From positions 915,127 through 979,126 of the forward strand of contig PCDI01000007.1 of assembly GCA_002778195.1 (NCBI GenBank): 64,000 bases of DNA, written 5' to 3'. The translations under genes and the position numbers were made by a program. Of the stretch, positions 34,815 through 45,592 are shown in pieces; within the stretch, counting starts at the first letter, position 1; every line of letters starts with the position of its first letter. Below the pieces are notes generated by a model, which was not told the origin of the DNA, searched no databases, and saw nothing but the letters and a program-made list of their open reading frames with translations. This stretch comes from Raffaelea ambrosiae. Its lineage: Eukaryota; Ascomycota; Sordariomycetes; Ophiostomatales; Ophiostomataceae.

Positions 34815-36284
34815 GGATCGAGAAGAAGCTGAGAAGGTCTATGCGTGCGATGAGTTCCGGGTTCCCCCAGGCCTCGCTGTGAATAGGCCCCTCACTTGTT
34901 TGGTGCCCGGAAGGTGATCGATGCGAGCCAAGTCGTGGCAGATGGGTTGATGAAGTCAGCCAAAGAAGACCCGTGGTGAGGCGGAGGTGACACAACGCGC
35001 CGAGCGCATGCAGGCTGCCTGGCTGTCGCGACGCAAAGTAACAAGAAACAAAATGGAAGCTTTCGCCGAAAGAATCACACGCAAAAGAAAGACGGGCGAA
35101 GGCGACAGGTTCGTGGGGCGTGGGTGGTCAGCAACGTCGTGATGAAGGCGCGAGACGCGCCGAGAAAAAAAAAAGGGTATCGTGAATGCGCCGCGGTCGG
35201 ATGGTCGCTGTCAGGGCAGCTGCGCATAGAAGAAACAAAATAAGAAAGAAAATAAGAAAGAAAACACAAGAAGAAAAACAGTCGCGCAAGGGGGGGGCTG
35301 CGCTGGTGAACGTCGACGACGAGGACAGGGAGGCGGGAGAAGAAGCCAGGAGGCGCCGCAAAAAGGCAAATCTTTCGTCGATTAAGCTAAAAACCAAGAC
35401 CATGTTCCTTCCTACCCAGCCTACTCGCGCTACCCAGGCGGGCCGACGTGTATGCCATGTGATCGGTCACGTGGAGTATTTGGTCGTCTGGTCGCATGCC
35501 TCCTGTGGACCCACCACCCTCAATACAACGACCGAGCTCGACAGAACCGCATCCTTCAGAGCAATGACAACAATAGCTGTTAAAGTATGGGAATAATGGC
35601 ATTTGAATATGTACAAAGAAAGCCGCCTAAGGCCAAAGGTTCACAGATCATGGTCACATTACACCAATAACTTTTCTCTTCCTGGCATGCCTCACGTTAG
35701 ATCGCGTGAGAAGGGGTACAAAGACACACAAGATATAACCCGTAGCGGACAAGTTGAGATAGATACCAGCTTCCGAGTAAATCGTTTTTAACCATTCCCG
35801 CTGCCCAATGGTCCGCCTGGAAGCAAAATGCCACCCGTCATCTCTGAAGCGCATACATCATCCTTAGGAAAGCAACCGCAAAAAGCAAGCAAGCCAAAGC
35901 TGAGATGTCAAATGACACCCACTCTCTGAGAGTGTCTCCTGATCGGCCTTCGGTAGATCTAGCCAGTCATCAGTACATCTGTTTCGTTGCGAAGCCTTAT
36001 AATTGAGGGGCCAAACCAGGGGGACGGACGGACAGGTAGTTTAGGACATTCACCTCGCGAGTTAATAACAGTAGCGACGGGGCCAAAGAGAAGGGTCAGG
36101 TTCGCAGGAAGCGCGAAGTAGTGTAATTTAACTGTTGTTTCGATGGTTGGTCATTTAATATCCATCCATTGGAAATTTGAGAAGCAAAGAGGCATCTCAA
36201 AACGGGAGAAAGTATCATCAAAACAAAAGGCTGAACCATCCGCTCTATCATCTATGACCCAAATACACGCTCTAGACTAGCAAC
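34815..36284. other. Intergenic, 1.5 kb, no gene seen
   Basis: This is the upstream region of MED14 and 3' flank of the G6PD gene. It has several purine-rich tracts (35220-35290). No supported coding sequence or RNA gene was found. Confidence 0.5.
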
Positions 36285-38457
36285 TTACAACTTGGTCGGC
36301 TGCGCAGCAGACGTCGTAGGCCACTGGTAGCCAGCATTGTCGGCAAACCGGTAGCCGTACGATGCCGTGAAGTCGTCCAGGACAGCCGGTCCGCGCGAGC
36401 CTGTCATCAGTCATTAGTCATGTATCGTCTCCGATAATTTCTTACATCGCAACTCATGCTCAAGCTTACCGTATGGGTACTCCATTGGCACGATCTCTTT
36501 GTTGTCATCCAGGTAGTGCAGGAGCGGGGTGAAGATGCGCCAGCTGGCATCTAGCTCATCGTCGCGGACGAAGTTGGACTGGTCGCCACGGAGGCAGTCC
36601 AGAATGAGAGATTCGTAGGCCTCAGGGATCTTGAGATCCGAGAAGCGGCGGCGGTAGGTCAGGTCGAGCTCGGTGACGACTGTCTGCATACTCAAACCGG
36701 GGAGCTTAGAGTTCATCTTAATGTAGACACTCTCATTTGGCTGGATGCGCATGACGAGCTCGTTGCGCGGGATATCCTTAAAGATACCAGAGGTCACGTC
36801 CTTGAACTGGATACGAATCTCGGTCTTCTGCTCGTTGAGAGCCTTGCCTGCCTTCATGATGAAGGGCACGCCATCCCAACGCTCGTTCTTGATGAAAGCG
36901 ACAAGGGCGCAGAATGTGGGGCACCGCGAGTCCTTGGGCACCGTCTCGTCCTCCTTGTAGGAAGGCTTGCTGCCGTCGAGAGACTTTCCGTACTGACCAA
37001 TGATGACGTTCTTGGGCTCGATGGCGGGCATGGCGCGGAGAACGCGGACCTTCTCGTCACGGACATCCTCGGCAGAGAAGGAGATGGGGCGCTCCATGGC
37101 CAGAAGCGTCAGCACTTGGAGCAAATGGTTCTGCATGACGTCGCGGATGATACCGAACTCGTCGAAGTAGCCACCGCGGCCTTCCGTGCCAAACGGCTCC
37201 TTGAATGAAATCTGAACGTTGTCGATGTGGTGGCGGTTCCATGTGGCACCCAGGAAGGAGTTGGCGAAGCGGATGATGAGGATGTTCTTGACCATCTCCT
37301 TGCCCAAGTAGTGGTCAATACGGAAGAGCTCCTTCTCGTTCCAGTCGGGCTCGAGGGACTTCTGCAGCTCGCGCGAGCTGGCAAGATCCTTGCCGAACGG
37401 CTTCTCGACCTATGCAGACAAAGCGACCAATGTCAGCAACTATTCTCACTGTGGCGCCCCACCAAGCTCGTGATCATCACCACAATGCAAATATGGCCCA
37501 CAACGGAATAAAATCAAAGCAAGGTTCTGCAGCTTACAATGACGCGAGCGATGCCCTTGGTAGGGTAGCAGCACTTCTTCAGGTGCTGGGAGACGATGGT
37601 GAAGACGCTGGGAGGAAGGGCCATGTAGAACAGGCGATGTGCCTGGGCGAAGCCCTTCTCAAGCTCGTTGATGTGGTCATTCAGAACGTTGAAAGATTCG
37701 TCGCGGTCGTATTGGCCCGACACGTAGGTGCACAATTTGCAGAACTCGTCGAGTTGCTCCTCCGTCTCCTTGGTCGGCGTCTTAATAAACGACCGGATTC
37801 TCCGGATGTGCTCATCATGATCCATCTTAGTGCGGGCATATCCGACAATTCGAAGGTTCGTCGGCAGGAATTGGTTCCGGTACTACATGTCATTGCGATC
37901 GCGGCAGTGGTTAGTCGAGATGTGCCTTGCAGGCTAGGTTGGAAGGGAGAGAAAACGGCGTTTGGGGGCTCGCCACTTACAAGACCGAACAGGGCCGGGT
38001 ACTACCACATGTTAGCATGCAAAACAAGGAGACCGGACAGCAACGTGGGATGACACCCGGTAGGACATCCAGGGGGTTAAAAAACTCACCGTCTTCTTCT
38101 TTGCGAGATCACCAGAAGCTCCGAGTACCACGATCGTGGTGTCGGCCTTCAGCTCCATCATGCTGTCACTAGTCGAGCGTTAGCAGGAGTGCGCGTCTCG
38201 GAAAAATAAAGCCGCGATTCCAGCTGGCTGGTTGGAGCTGCTTTGGGCGTGCTGCAGAATGCCGTCCTAATATGAACGTGATGCCTTCCGCGTATCGGAA
38301 TACTAGACCGAGAAAGAAAGCTGCGGCGCGCATTTCCAAGATATCAAAACACGCCAGAAAACAGTCCGCTATCTCCATGCGGATCGAAAAGTTGCGGCGC
38401 AAGAAAGCAAACGAGCAAAACAGTGGAAGCCGTGACTTACTCTGTTATCTCAGCCAT
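36285..38457 (-). CDS. ZWF1: Glucose-6-phosphate 1-dehydrogenase
   Basis: Six exons: 38457-38441 (17 nt), 38162-38090 (73), 38001-37981 (21), 37882-37538 (345), 37409-36470 (940), 36400-36285 (116). Introns are 278, 88, 98, 128 and 69 nt, all GT-AG; total 503 aa. It catalyses the first, NADP+-dependent step of the oxidative pentose phosphate pathway in the cytosol, the main NADPH source. Visible motifs: coenzyme fingerprint GASGDLAKKK (20-29), VEKPFGKDL (153-161), active-site RIDHYLGK (182-189), FKEPFGTEGRGGYFDEFGIIRD and the C-terminal DDFTASYGYRFADNAGYQWP. The 21-nt exon encodes YPALFGL, an invariant G6PD block, so the micro-exon is real. The first exon encodes only MAEIT plus two bases. 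The gene is divergent from eL33 across 2.6 kb. In Aspergillus the equivalent gene is gsdA. Confidence 0.97.
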
Positions 38458-41064
38458 CTTGATGTCGCCGTCAATGTGGTTGTTGCGTGGGAATGCGCGT
38501 GGAAAAGTGGCGTTGGCTGCAGAGGGAGCGTGATATAAAGCAAGTTGTAGGTTGCAGGAGTTGCAGGAGGGGCGCAAGGCAAATGCAAGCAAATGCCAGA
38601 AAAAGATATGCAAGGGATAAGGGAATCAAAGCAGCGAGAGGCGAGGCCGAGGAAGTAATGGATCGTTTGAGGAAAGAGCGAGGCAGCTTGCTGTCGAAAA
38701 GCCGCAGGAGCAGATGAGACGGAAAGAGAGAGGAGCGGGAGAGAAATAATAATAAAGGGCGAGATGACAGATAATGCTGTAATAGAGGTATAAATCGCTG
38801 GTGATGCTGGGGGGGTCTGCTGGTCCTGAGTTGGTGGGGGGTGGGTATGTTTTGGCGGGGAAGCTCTTGCCCAGCGCGAGTTTTTTTCCCGCTGTTATTT
38901 TTTTGGCTTAACTTTTCTATTTTATTTCTTAACTTTTCCAATGTTACGCAACGGTAGGAAAGAGCTTACTCACGGTCGCTCTTTCCCTCGTGGCCTGGCT
39001 GTGATTATAAACAATTTTCAATCTGGCCCGCCAAGACAGTGAGAGATCTGCCGCTCCTTCCGCCGTGCTGGCTGCCTTTATGTCATCACGGCCATTGGCA
39101 CGGCCATTGGCACGGCCTACTGTTTGGATTTCAAAAGAGACTGTGTTTCTGCTCCTCCATGAACATAACCAGGAGTGACACCAGGCAAAAAGTCTAGCTA
39201 CAAAGGCTGCAGAAAAAAAAAGCCCCCAAACAACAAAAAAAAAAATCTCAGCGCGCACGGCAGGTCACACCCGATTTCGCTGCAGGCGGAGCTGGCACGT
39301 CATTGGTAAGCGCTGGGGTGGGCAGTTCGCAAGATCAAGCGCATGTAAGTGCGGTGGTAGCTGGCACCGGAAACGGAGGGGGAAGTGACGGACAAGGTCC
39401 ACAGCGCCCCCCTTTCCTCTGGGACCAGCACACTAGTTATCCGCCAGGATGGGATTCTAACGGGTGGGGGAGGGGTGTTCTGGCTGATGCCCTTACTGTC
39501 TCGCTGAAATGCATTGCTAATTTCCCACCAATTCTCTGCGCTGACAGCAAAAAAAAAACCCCCCCAAAAAAACAGCGAGGCCAGAGCTCTCTCCTTGGCT
39601 GGATTCGGTGCATTGCCCAAGTCCTAAAACCGACGGACAAGCTTGCCTCGCATACTTTTGCCTCGCTCTTTTTGTGCCTATTTGCGCCTCGGCGAAACTT
39701 GCCTCGGATGGGACCCCGGGGCTATCTTGCTCCGTGCAGGCCATAGATCGTTGCAATGTCTGTTGCATCAACGTCTGAAGGGACCTCCGGCGCTGGACAG
39801 GTCGCAGGCAGAGTTGTGGTGGGGCAGTTGTGAAGGTTCTGATAGTTCCGCCTAGGTTGTGAACCCCGTTCTTTGTGTGAATGTCGTCCAGAAAGGAGAT
39901 ATTTTCCCCGTCCCAACCATTCTGTCCTGGCTTGAATCTCACATATATTTTAGTCTGTTCGGCTTCTTGCTGGCTCTTGTCATTCCCTACTTTCCCCCCA
40001 TCACTTTGCCATATTCCACTGCCTGTCTTTGTGATCCCCTGACAAGCATCACACAGTTCTACCGGAGCCGAGTTCCCGGTTTGAGCATCCTGTGTCGCGT
40101 CTCTGCTGGGGTATGTCTGTGTTTCTGTTTCGCTGGAAACAACAGCATCGTCATGCTACATGCAGCTCACTGGAATAGACCTGCGGCAGTGGGGTTCCAG
40201 GAGCCTGCCTCCTGACCGCACCGTACTCGTACTTGTACATAGCACTATCGCCGGCTGATTCTACGGAAGGGGGGAGTGGGGCAGCAAGGAGCAAGCCTCG
40301 GACCAGTTCCCGCGGACACTGGACAGCACACTGCCACACGCATATCTGTCAGACCCAGCTGCGTCAATTGCTGCCTTCTCTCCAAGCACACGCCGCAAAG
40401 TCCGCCGGCTCCGACGGCCGCTCTGGATCTGATGATTGAGACCTTTTTGGGGAGCAACAGGCTCACATATATGGGTTCACAAGAGTTCGCTGGCTTCTAT
40501 TGGTTGTCCTACACTTCCTTAATGATATGACCGCACCTCGGTGCTTCTATAGATAGCGGAAGACGGCGATCTAATAGCTGGTCTCCTTTTGGGGGAGACG
40601 TCTAGTGGTACCTCGTCTCAAAACACCCTGCAAGAAGGCTGGGTGCTTTTGTGCGAGGTGCATGAAACCGGAAAGAGACAGTTAGTCATGGTCACGTGAA
40701 GTGGACTCGAAATTGGCACCGCCATAGCGTGCTATTACACTAGCCACACGCACTAGCCACACCCTTACAGACCCCTCGATTTTCATGGTCCTTATTAATC
40801 ACGTGGGTGTGCGCGCACGGGCCAGACATGTTAGGGTTTTGGTTGATTTTTTTTTGGAAAATATTCGTGGCCCGCTCAAAGACTGATGTTCGACCTTTTC
40901 CACCAGCCAACTTGAACGACACACACGCCGGACGCGACGAAGTAAGAAAACTTCTTTGGACTCCGACCTCAACTTGGGAATTGTGTTTCATATTGACACG
41001 CCTTTTGTCTTCAGTTCGGGAAGATTGAGCAGAGTCCCCTTGTCACCAGACGAAATCACCCAAA
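38458..41064. promoter_or_regulatory. Divergent upstream region of G6PD and eL33, 2.6 kb
   Basis: Two highly expressed genes diverge from this stretch, so it must hold both promoters. Seen: a telomere-repeat-like site at 40831, two overlapping hairpin options at 40581-40619, and GTAC-type near-palindromes around 40222-40236. Open frames (for example 39859-40215) reflect pyrimidine bias and show no domain. Confidence 0.5.
40831..40838 (+). promoter_or_regulatory. TTAGGGTT, Tbf1-type site upstream of eL33
   Basis: The octamer TTAGGGTT lies 227 bases before the eL33 start codon. It matches the telomere-repeat element bound by Tbf1, which controls ribosomal protein genes in Candida albicans and probably in ancestral ascomycetes (established knowledge). 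Its role here is inferred from position only. Confidence 0.5.
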
Positions 41065-42189
41065 ATGCCTTCCGAAGCTGGCCACAGACGTGAGTGATGC
41101 CCGCCCGCGCACAACTTTTCTCTTCTGCGAATGAGGAAAATTTCAGTGCATATGTCGAGATGCCCTTTCGGGGACCCGGATTCCGGGGAAGAGCAGGCGC
41201 ATATTTTTGCTTCGTCGCATGTGTTCACTTCAGGGACTGTTGACTGACTTTTTTTTCTCTTCAGTATATGTGAAGTAAGTCTTTTCAACGAAATCGAACA
41301 GGAAGAATTGCGCGAGGCCATCCTATCCTATCCTGTCTCTTGTCAGCCGAATGGACGAAGAATTTGGGAGAACTTCGACAGGAAAGACGGGGGGCGCATC
41401 GTCATGGGGATGCAAAACGCATCGCAGTGTGCAATGGAGGGCTGTGCTTGCATTGAGGAGGACGGGCATGACCAGACAGGATGGGATGGGACGGGATGCG
41501 AACAACCACGGAGCATATAACAGCCATCGTCTTTGGAAGCCAACTTGATTTTTTCGTTGTCCCGCCGTTGTGGGAGGCGAGACAGATTGGCCACTAGATG
41601 ATGGCCGTTCTATGCATCGCGTGCCGCAATCTCGACGCAGAAATCCAATACATCGAGAAGGCCGAAACTAACAAGCTTGTCTTTAGGGGTCGCCACCTGA
41701 GCTACCAGCGCAGCCGGCACAACACCCACCCGCGGACCAGCCTTGTCAAGATTGAGGGTGTCGACGACACCAACGCCGCCAAGTATGTGCCCCCCCCCCC
41801 CCCCCCCCCCTACATGAACGGACCAGGAACTTGATGTCAAGTATCCACAGCAAGTGTCCTTGGGTACCACCTCATGGCGCAGGAGCTAACATTCCATCTC
41901 TTACAGCTTCTACCTGGGCAAGAAGGTCGCCTACGTCTACAAGGCTCAGACCGAGAAGCGGGGAACCAAGATTCGGGTCATCTGGGGCAAGGTCACCAGA
42001 CCACATGGTGCGTATTGTTGTTCTGTTTCGTCGTCGTCTTTTGGATGGAACCTTTCTGGGGAGCACGGTTTTCTAACAATTCTTTCTACAGGCAACTCGG
42101 GTGTCGTCCGTGCCAAGTTTGCGAAGCCCCTCCCCGCCAGATCCTTCGGTGCCTCCGTCCGCATCATGCTGTACCCCTCGTCGATATAA
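41065..42189 (+). CDS. RPL33: 60S ribosomal protein eL33 (L33/L35a)
   Basis: Five exons: 41065-41089 (25 nt), 41264-41273 (10 nt), 41687-41782 (96), 41907-42007 (101), 42092-42189 (98). Introns are 174, 413, 124 and 84 nt, all GT-AG; total 109 aa, the family length. The assembled protein starts MPSEAGHRLYVKGRHLSYQR and contains SLVKIEGVDD, FYLGKKVAYVYK, IRVIWGKVTRPHGNSGVVRAKF and ends FGASVRIMLYPSSI, all diagnostic. It is a structural protein of the large ribosomal subunit. The 10-nt exon supplies the last two bases of Leu10, then Tyr11, Val12 and two bases of Lys13. Intron 3 opens with GTATGTG followed at once by a 21-C run. Small first exons and a long second intron are typical of ribosomal protein genes in this group. 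Confidence 0.98.
41790..41810. repeat. 21-nt C homopolymer inside eL33 intron 3
   Basis: The run begins at intron base 8, immediately after the donor consensus, so it occupies the intron 5' end near the U1/U6 contact region. Confidence 0.95.
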
Positions 42190-42974
42190 TTAGAGATCTG
42201 CGGCAATGTTTGCGCTGGGGAGAGCGAGAGGGAGTGTGGAGATGGAACGAGGAAGGATTACAACAGGTTTAAAAAGCAAAAAGAGGGCCGGTAGTGGAGT
42301 TTGCGTGCATTCAATCTGATTCGGTTCATTCTTCTGGTTTGTTGAATGTGATGATTGCAAATGGGTTGGGAAGGCTACGAAAGGGACAACTTTTTACAAG
42401 GCAAAACCAAAAAAAAAGATGGACAAGCCCATGGGGGAAAGCTGTCGACGACACAAATACTCCCTCACCCTTTCCTTGCTGGTAGCGTGTCGGTAACAAA
42501 AGGAAAAAACAGCAACCAAACACCTCTGCAGGACCGCGTTTCCTTGCAAGAGAGCCAACAACAAATACAAAAAAAATGACAAAAAGACAACTGACAATGT
42601 TCCATTGTACTCTCCGCGTACTACTGCTCTCTACATATACTCCCTGCGTATGTGACAACTGCATGTCGGTGGGCTTGGCAACATTATTACAAGATCGATG
42701 CCAGACAATCTTGCATTGCTTGCAGTTCATCAGGCCGGGGACCTGTCCTTTCGAAGTCACTGGCAATACTCCATAAGAGAGAATACCCTTTGTTCTAGTG
42801 AACATAAGTTCCGGGATGATCTCCATAGGATCTCCATAAGCTCACTGGCTAGTCCTAGCATGAGCAGTGACAGGGATCCAGGCCTGGTGTGCTCGACTTT
42901 TGAGCATGCATTGTTTGTTCCATTGCCTTGTATGGCGACGTGACGACAGTGCCCACGACAACGATCACCAAGCT

Positions 42975-43018
42975 CTTGCCAGACTCTTGTTGACGCCGCA
43001 GTACAAGAGTCTGGCAAG
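42975..43018. repeat. Perfect 16-bp inverted repeat with 12-nt loop
   Basis: Left arm CTTGCCAGACTCTTGT (42975-42990), loop 42991-43002, right arm ACAAGAGTCTGGCAAG (43003-43018). Parts of the right arm recur as a direct repeat (CTGGCAAGT-CTGCTG) about 38 bases further on. If transcribed it would form a stable hairpin. Confidence 0.9.
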
Positions 43019-45545
43019 TTCTGCTGTCCAATCAGCCTCAGAGCAAGGCTGGCAAGTACTGCTGATCGCAACCACCCTCGCGGGAGCAGGGCTTGCCAGT
43101 GTCGTGTCGGGGCGACAAATTGTTCTCGCGGCCATACCTCTGCATGGATGGTTCATGCCCGGCATCCACGTCCCTTCCGTGTTCGTCGACCGGCCTTCTT
43201 GCTACCGTGCGGACGGACGCCTCGCTGGTGTCCCTCAACAGCCAAGAGACAGGAGGGCGATAATGGACATAGAGGGTCGATTCTCGCCAGCTCTTGTTCA
43301 TTCGCGGCAAACCAAGATGCAATCCAGCTATTTTCGAGTTTGTACTTGCCCTAAGGTAGTCCCAGTTGTAATACTGAGTTTCAGTCCCTGGTCCTTAGAC
43401 TAGGGGGGCTTGTGACCTCTTAAAGTCTGCCCTCTGAGTCTGGCCATGCCATGTCTTTGGCGTGTGGCAGCTGTCATGGTAGTTGTCATCATGGAGACCA
43501 TTGCCATAGCTGTTATCACGACATAATATCGGAACTCAGTGGCAACCACCCCGGAGGTCATCACCGTCTTCTCGCCCCCAAGATCTAAACGCCCATCATT
43601 GTGATGATAACAAGGACAGTGGAGACTGACGGGTTGTTGTTCTTGGTGCTAGGACCGCCTACCTACAACTGAGTTTCAGCTCGAGATAGCCAACAAGGGA
43701 TAGCCAGTGAATGAGCTCGCGAGCTCTACTGGAGGGCGCGATCCAGGGAGGTGATAAACAAAGAGATCAGCTCTTTGTCGACCTCGCAGGCCTTGCTATG
43801 CTTAAATATGTTTATAAAAACTGCAGCATCAATCTGGTTGGAAGCTCTCAAAACGGTGCATGGTTCAGGCATAGTGTCTTGTGGCAATCTTTCGATTGCC
43901 TTTCCGAATAATCATCTACCTCGCTTTCTTGTGTAGGCCGTCAGAAAGGGAGGCAAGTATCTTACGATCACCGTTCGGCCTTGGACCAGATTTGTTTCTG
44001 GTCGTTTTCGATCTTGTCTTCCCGTTTTTTTTTTTTTTTTTGGTGGTAAATCGGGCACTCTTTGTCTCCTTTTCATCTTGCACCCCTAGCAGGCGGACTT
44101 GGAGGCTCCGTTGTGGAATCTGTCAACAAAGGTTATAGACGCACAAAGAGGGCGGCGAGTAACCGCCCCAGTGTTAACGTTGCCTTTTGAGAAAGTTCCT
44201 GATACTTACAAGCACATCGCATCCCTGGCCAGCAGATCAGAACGGTTTGCATCCGTCGACGTTAATGAAGATCAAAAAGACCACACCTTCGTTCCTTGGC
44301 TGGTTGTCGATCACGACAGTTGGAACAAAAACACATCGACGGTTGCACATCATCCACTTGGGGGACCCGGTGTGGGCGGGTGGATGTCCAGTCTAAGGAA
44401 ATCGTAGCATCTGCATCCCTGAGTGCATCTTGTGGATATCTGTGGGTAGAGATTTTGCCATCCCTCCCTTGATGGTAGCATGAAGATCGTAACCAACTAG
44501 TTATTCGAGATGGCCAAGGATCCAGGTGCCCTTGTTTCAAGGAGAAACAAAGGATCTGGGCCTCTTCACAGTCCCCCCTTCTTTGTGTTTCTTTCACATA
44601 GCAGCTCGCTGATTGTCTACGTGTGAGTAGTATCATGCAAAACAACTTGATCCACACTACTACAAGGCTGAAAGGGGAAGATGGAGCCTCACCTCACCTC
44701 CATACAGCCTTGTGTGTTTGGACTGGTTTCTACTCGTCCGTGAAGTCTATTCGCTCGGTATCTGTTTTCGCTGCAAGCATGTGTCTCATTTGAATATCAA
44801 CCTCAACTTGGTCACAATGCAATACATTCAGCTTTGAGGGCAGCTTCAACATGTGGGGTTGATACTTCTACCAACACCTCCTAGACCCACAAAGGCAAAG
44901 TTTCTTCTTTGAGAGGAATTATTACCTGCAGTGTAGTTTATGTAGCCTAGAGGAGGCTAGGGCAGTTTGACTCCTGAGTGGCTGTTTCTATGCGGCATGG
45001 AAGTTTCAATAGCCCTGGAAGTCTTTGTAATACTCGACCACCCAGGTTTACTGCAATACAGTCTTTCACGACGATGATTCGCTCAATTGGAAGCATTGCG
45101 GCAACAAGCAGGAACCACGGCGAGGAACTGGGCCCCAATACATGTCCTTTGTGGCAATTTGGCGCCACGACAGCGTACAATTAGACCATGACTATTACAA
45201 AATGTTGTCGTTTGGGAAAACGCTACCCAGCAAACACACTGCCGAATCATGGCCGAGTTTCAGCAATGGAACCACAGAAACGAAGCGCCTTCACAGGGAC
45301 TTTCTGACCTTGGAACAACAAACTCAATTGCACTGTAAAAGGAAGAGTCACTCACCCGGACACTCACACTATGTAGCAGAGGAATGGGGGTTCCAATGAG
45401 AGCACCGCTATCGGCGTCCCGTCCGATTTCCATGGGCGCCGGTGGCAGGTGTGGACCCCTGTCAGGCCCGCCCAAAGGAATGCCCAAAGACGCCGCTCAC
45501 CGGACCGGCGTCCACTTTCCCATTGTCGTGCCTTTTCGTACGGCG

Positions 45546-45592
45546 TCTCTCTCTCTCTCTGTGTGTGTGTGCGTGTGTCTCTCTCCGTCTCT
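45546..45592. repeat. CT / GT microsatellite
   Basis: A CT dinucleotide run followed by GT/GC alternation and again CT; intergenic. Confidence 0.8.

Noticed and set aside
42867..43403. Plus-strand frame of 178 codons
   Set aside because: It starts from a non-ATG codon, codon use is mixed, and it runs through the inverted repeat. No domain.
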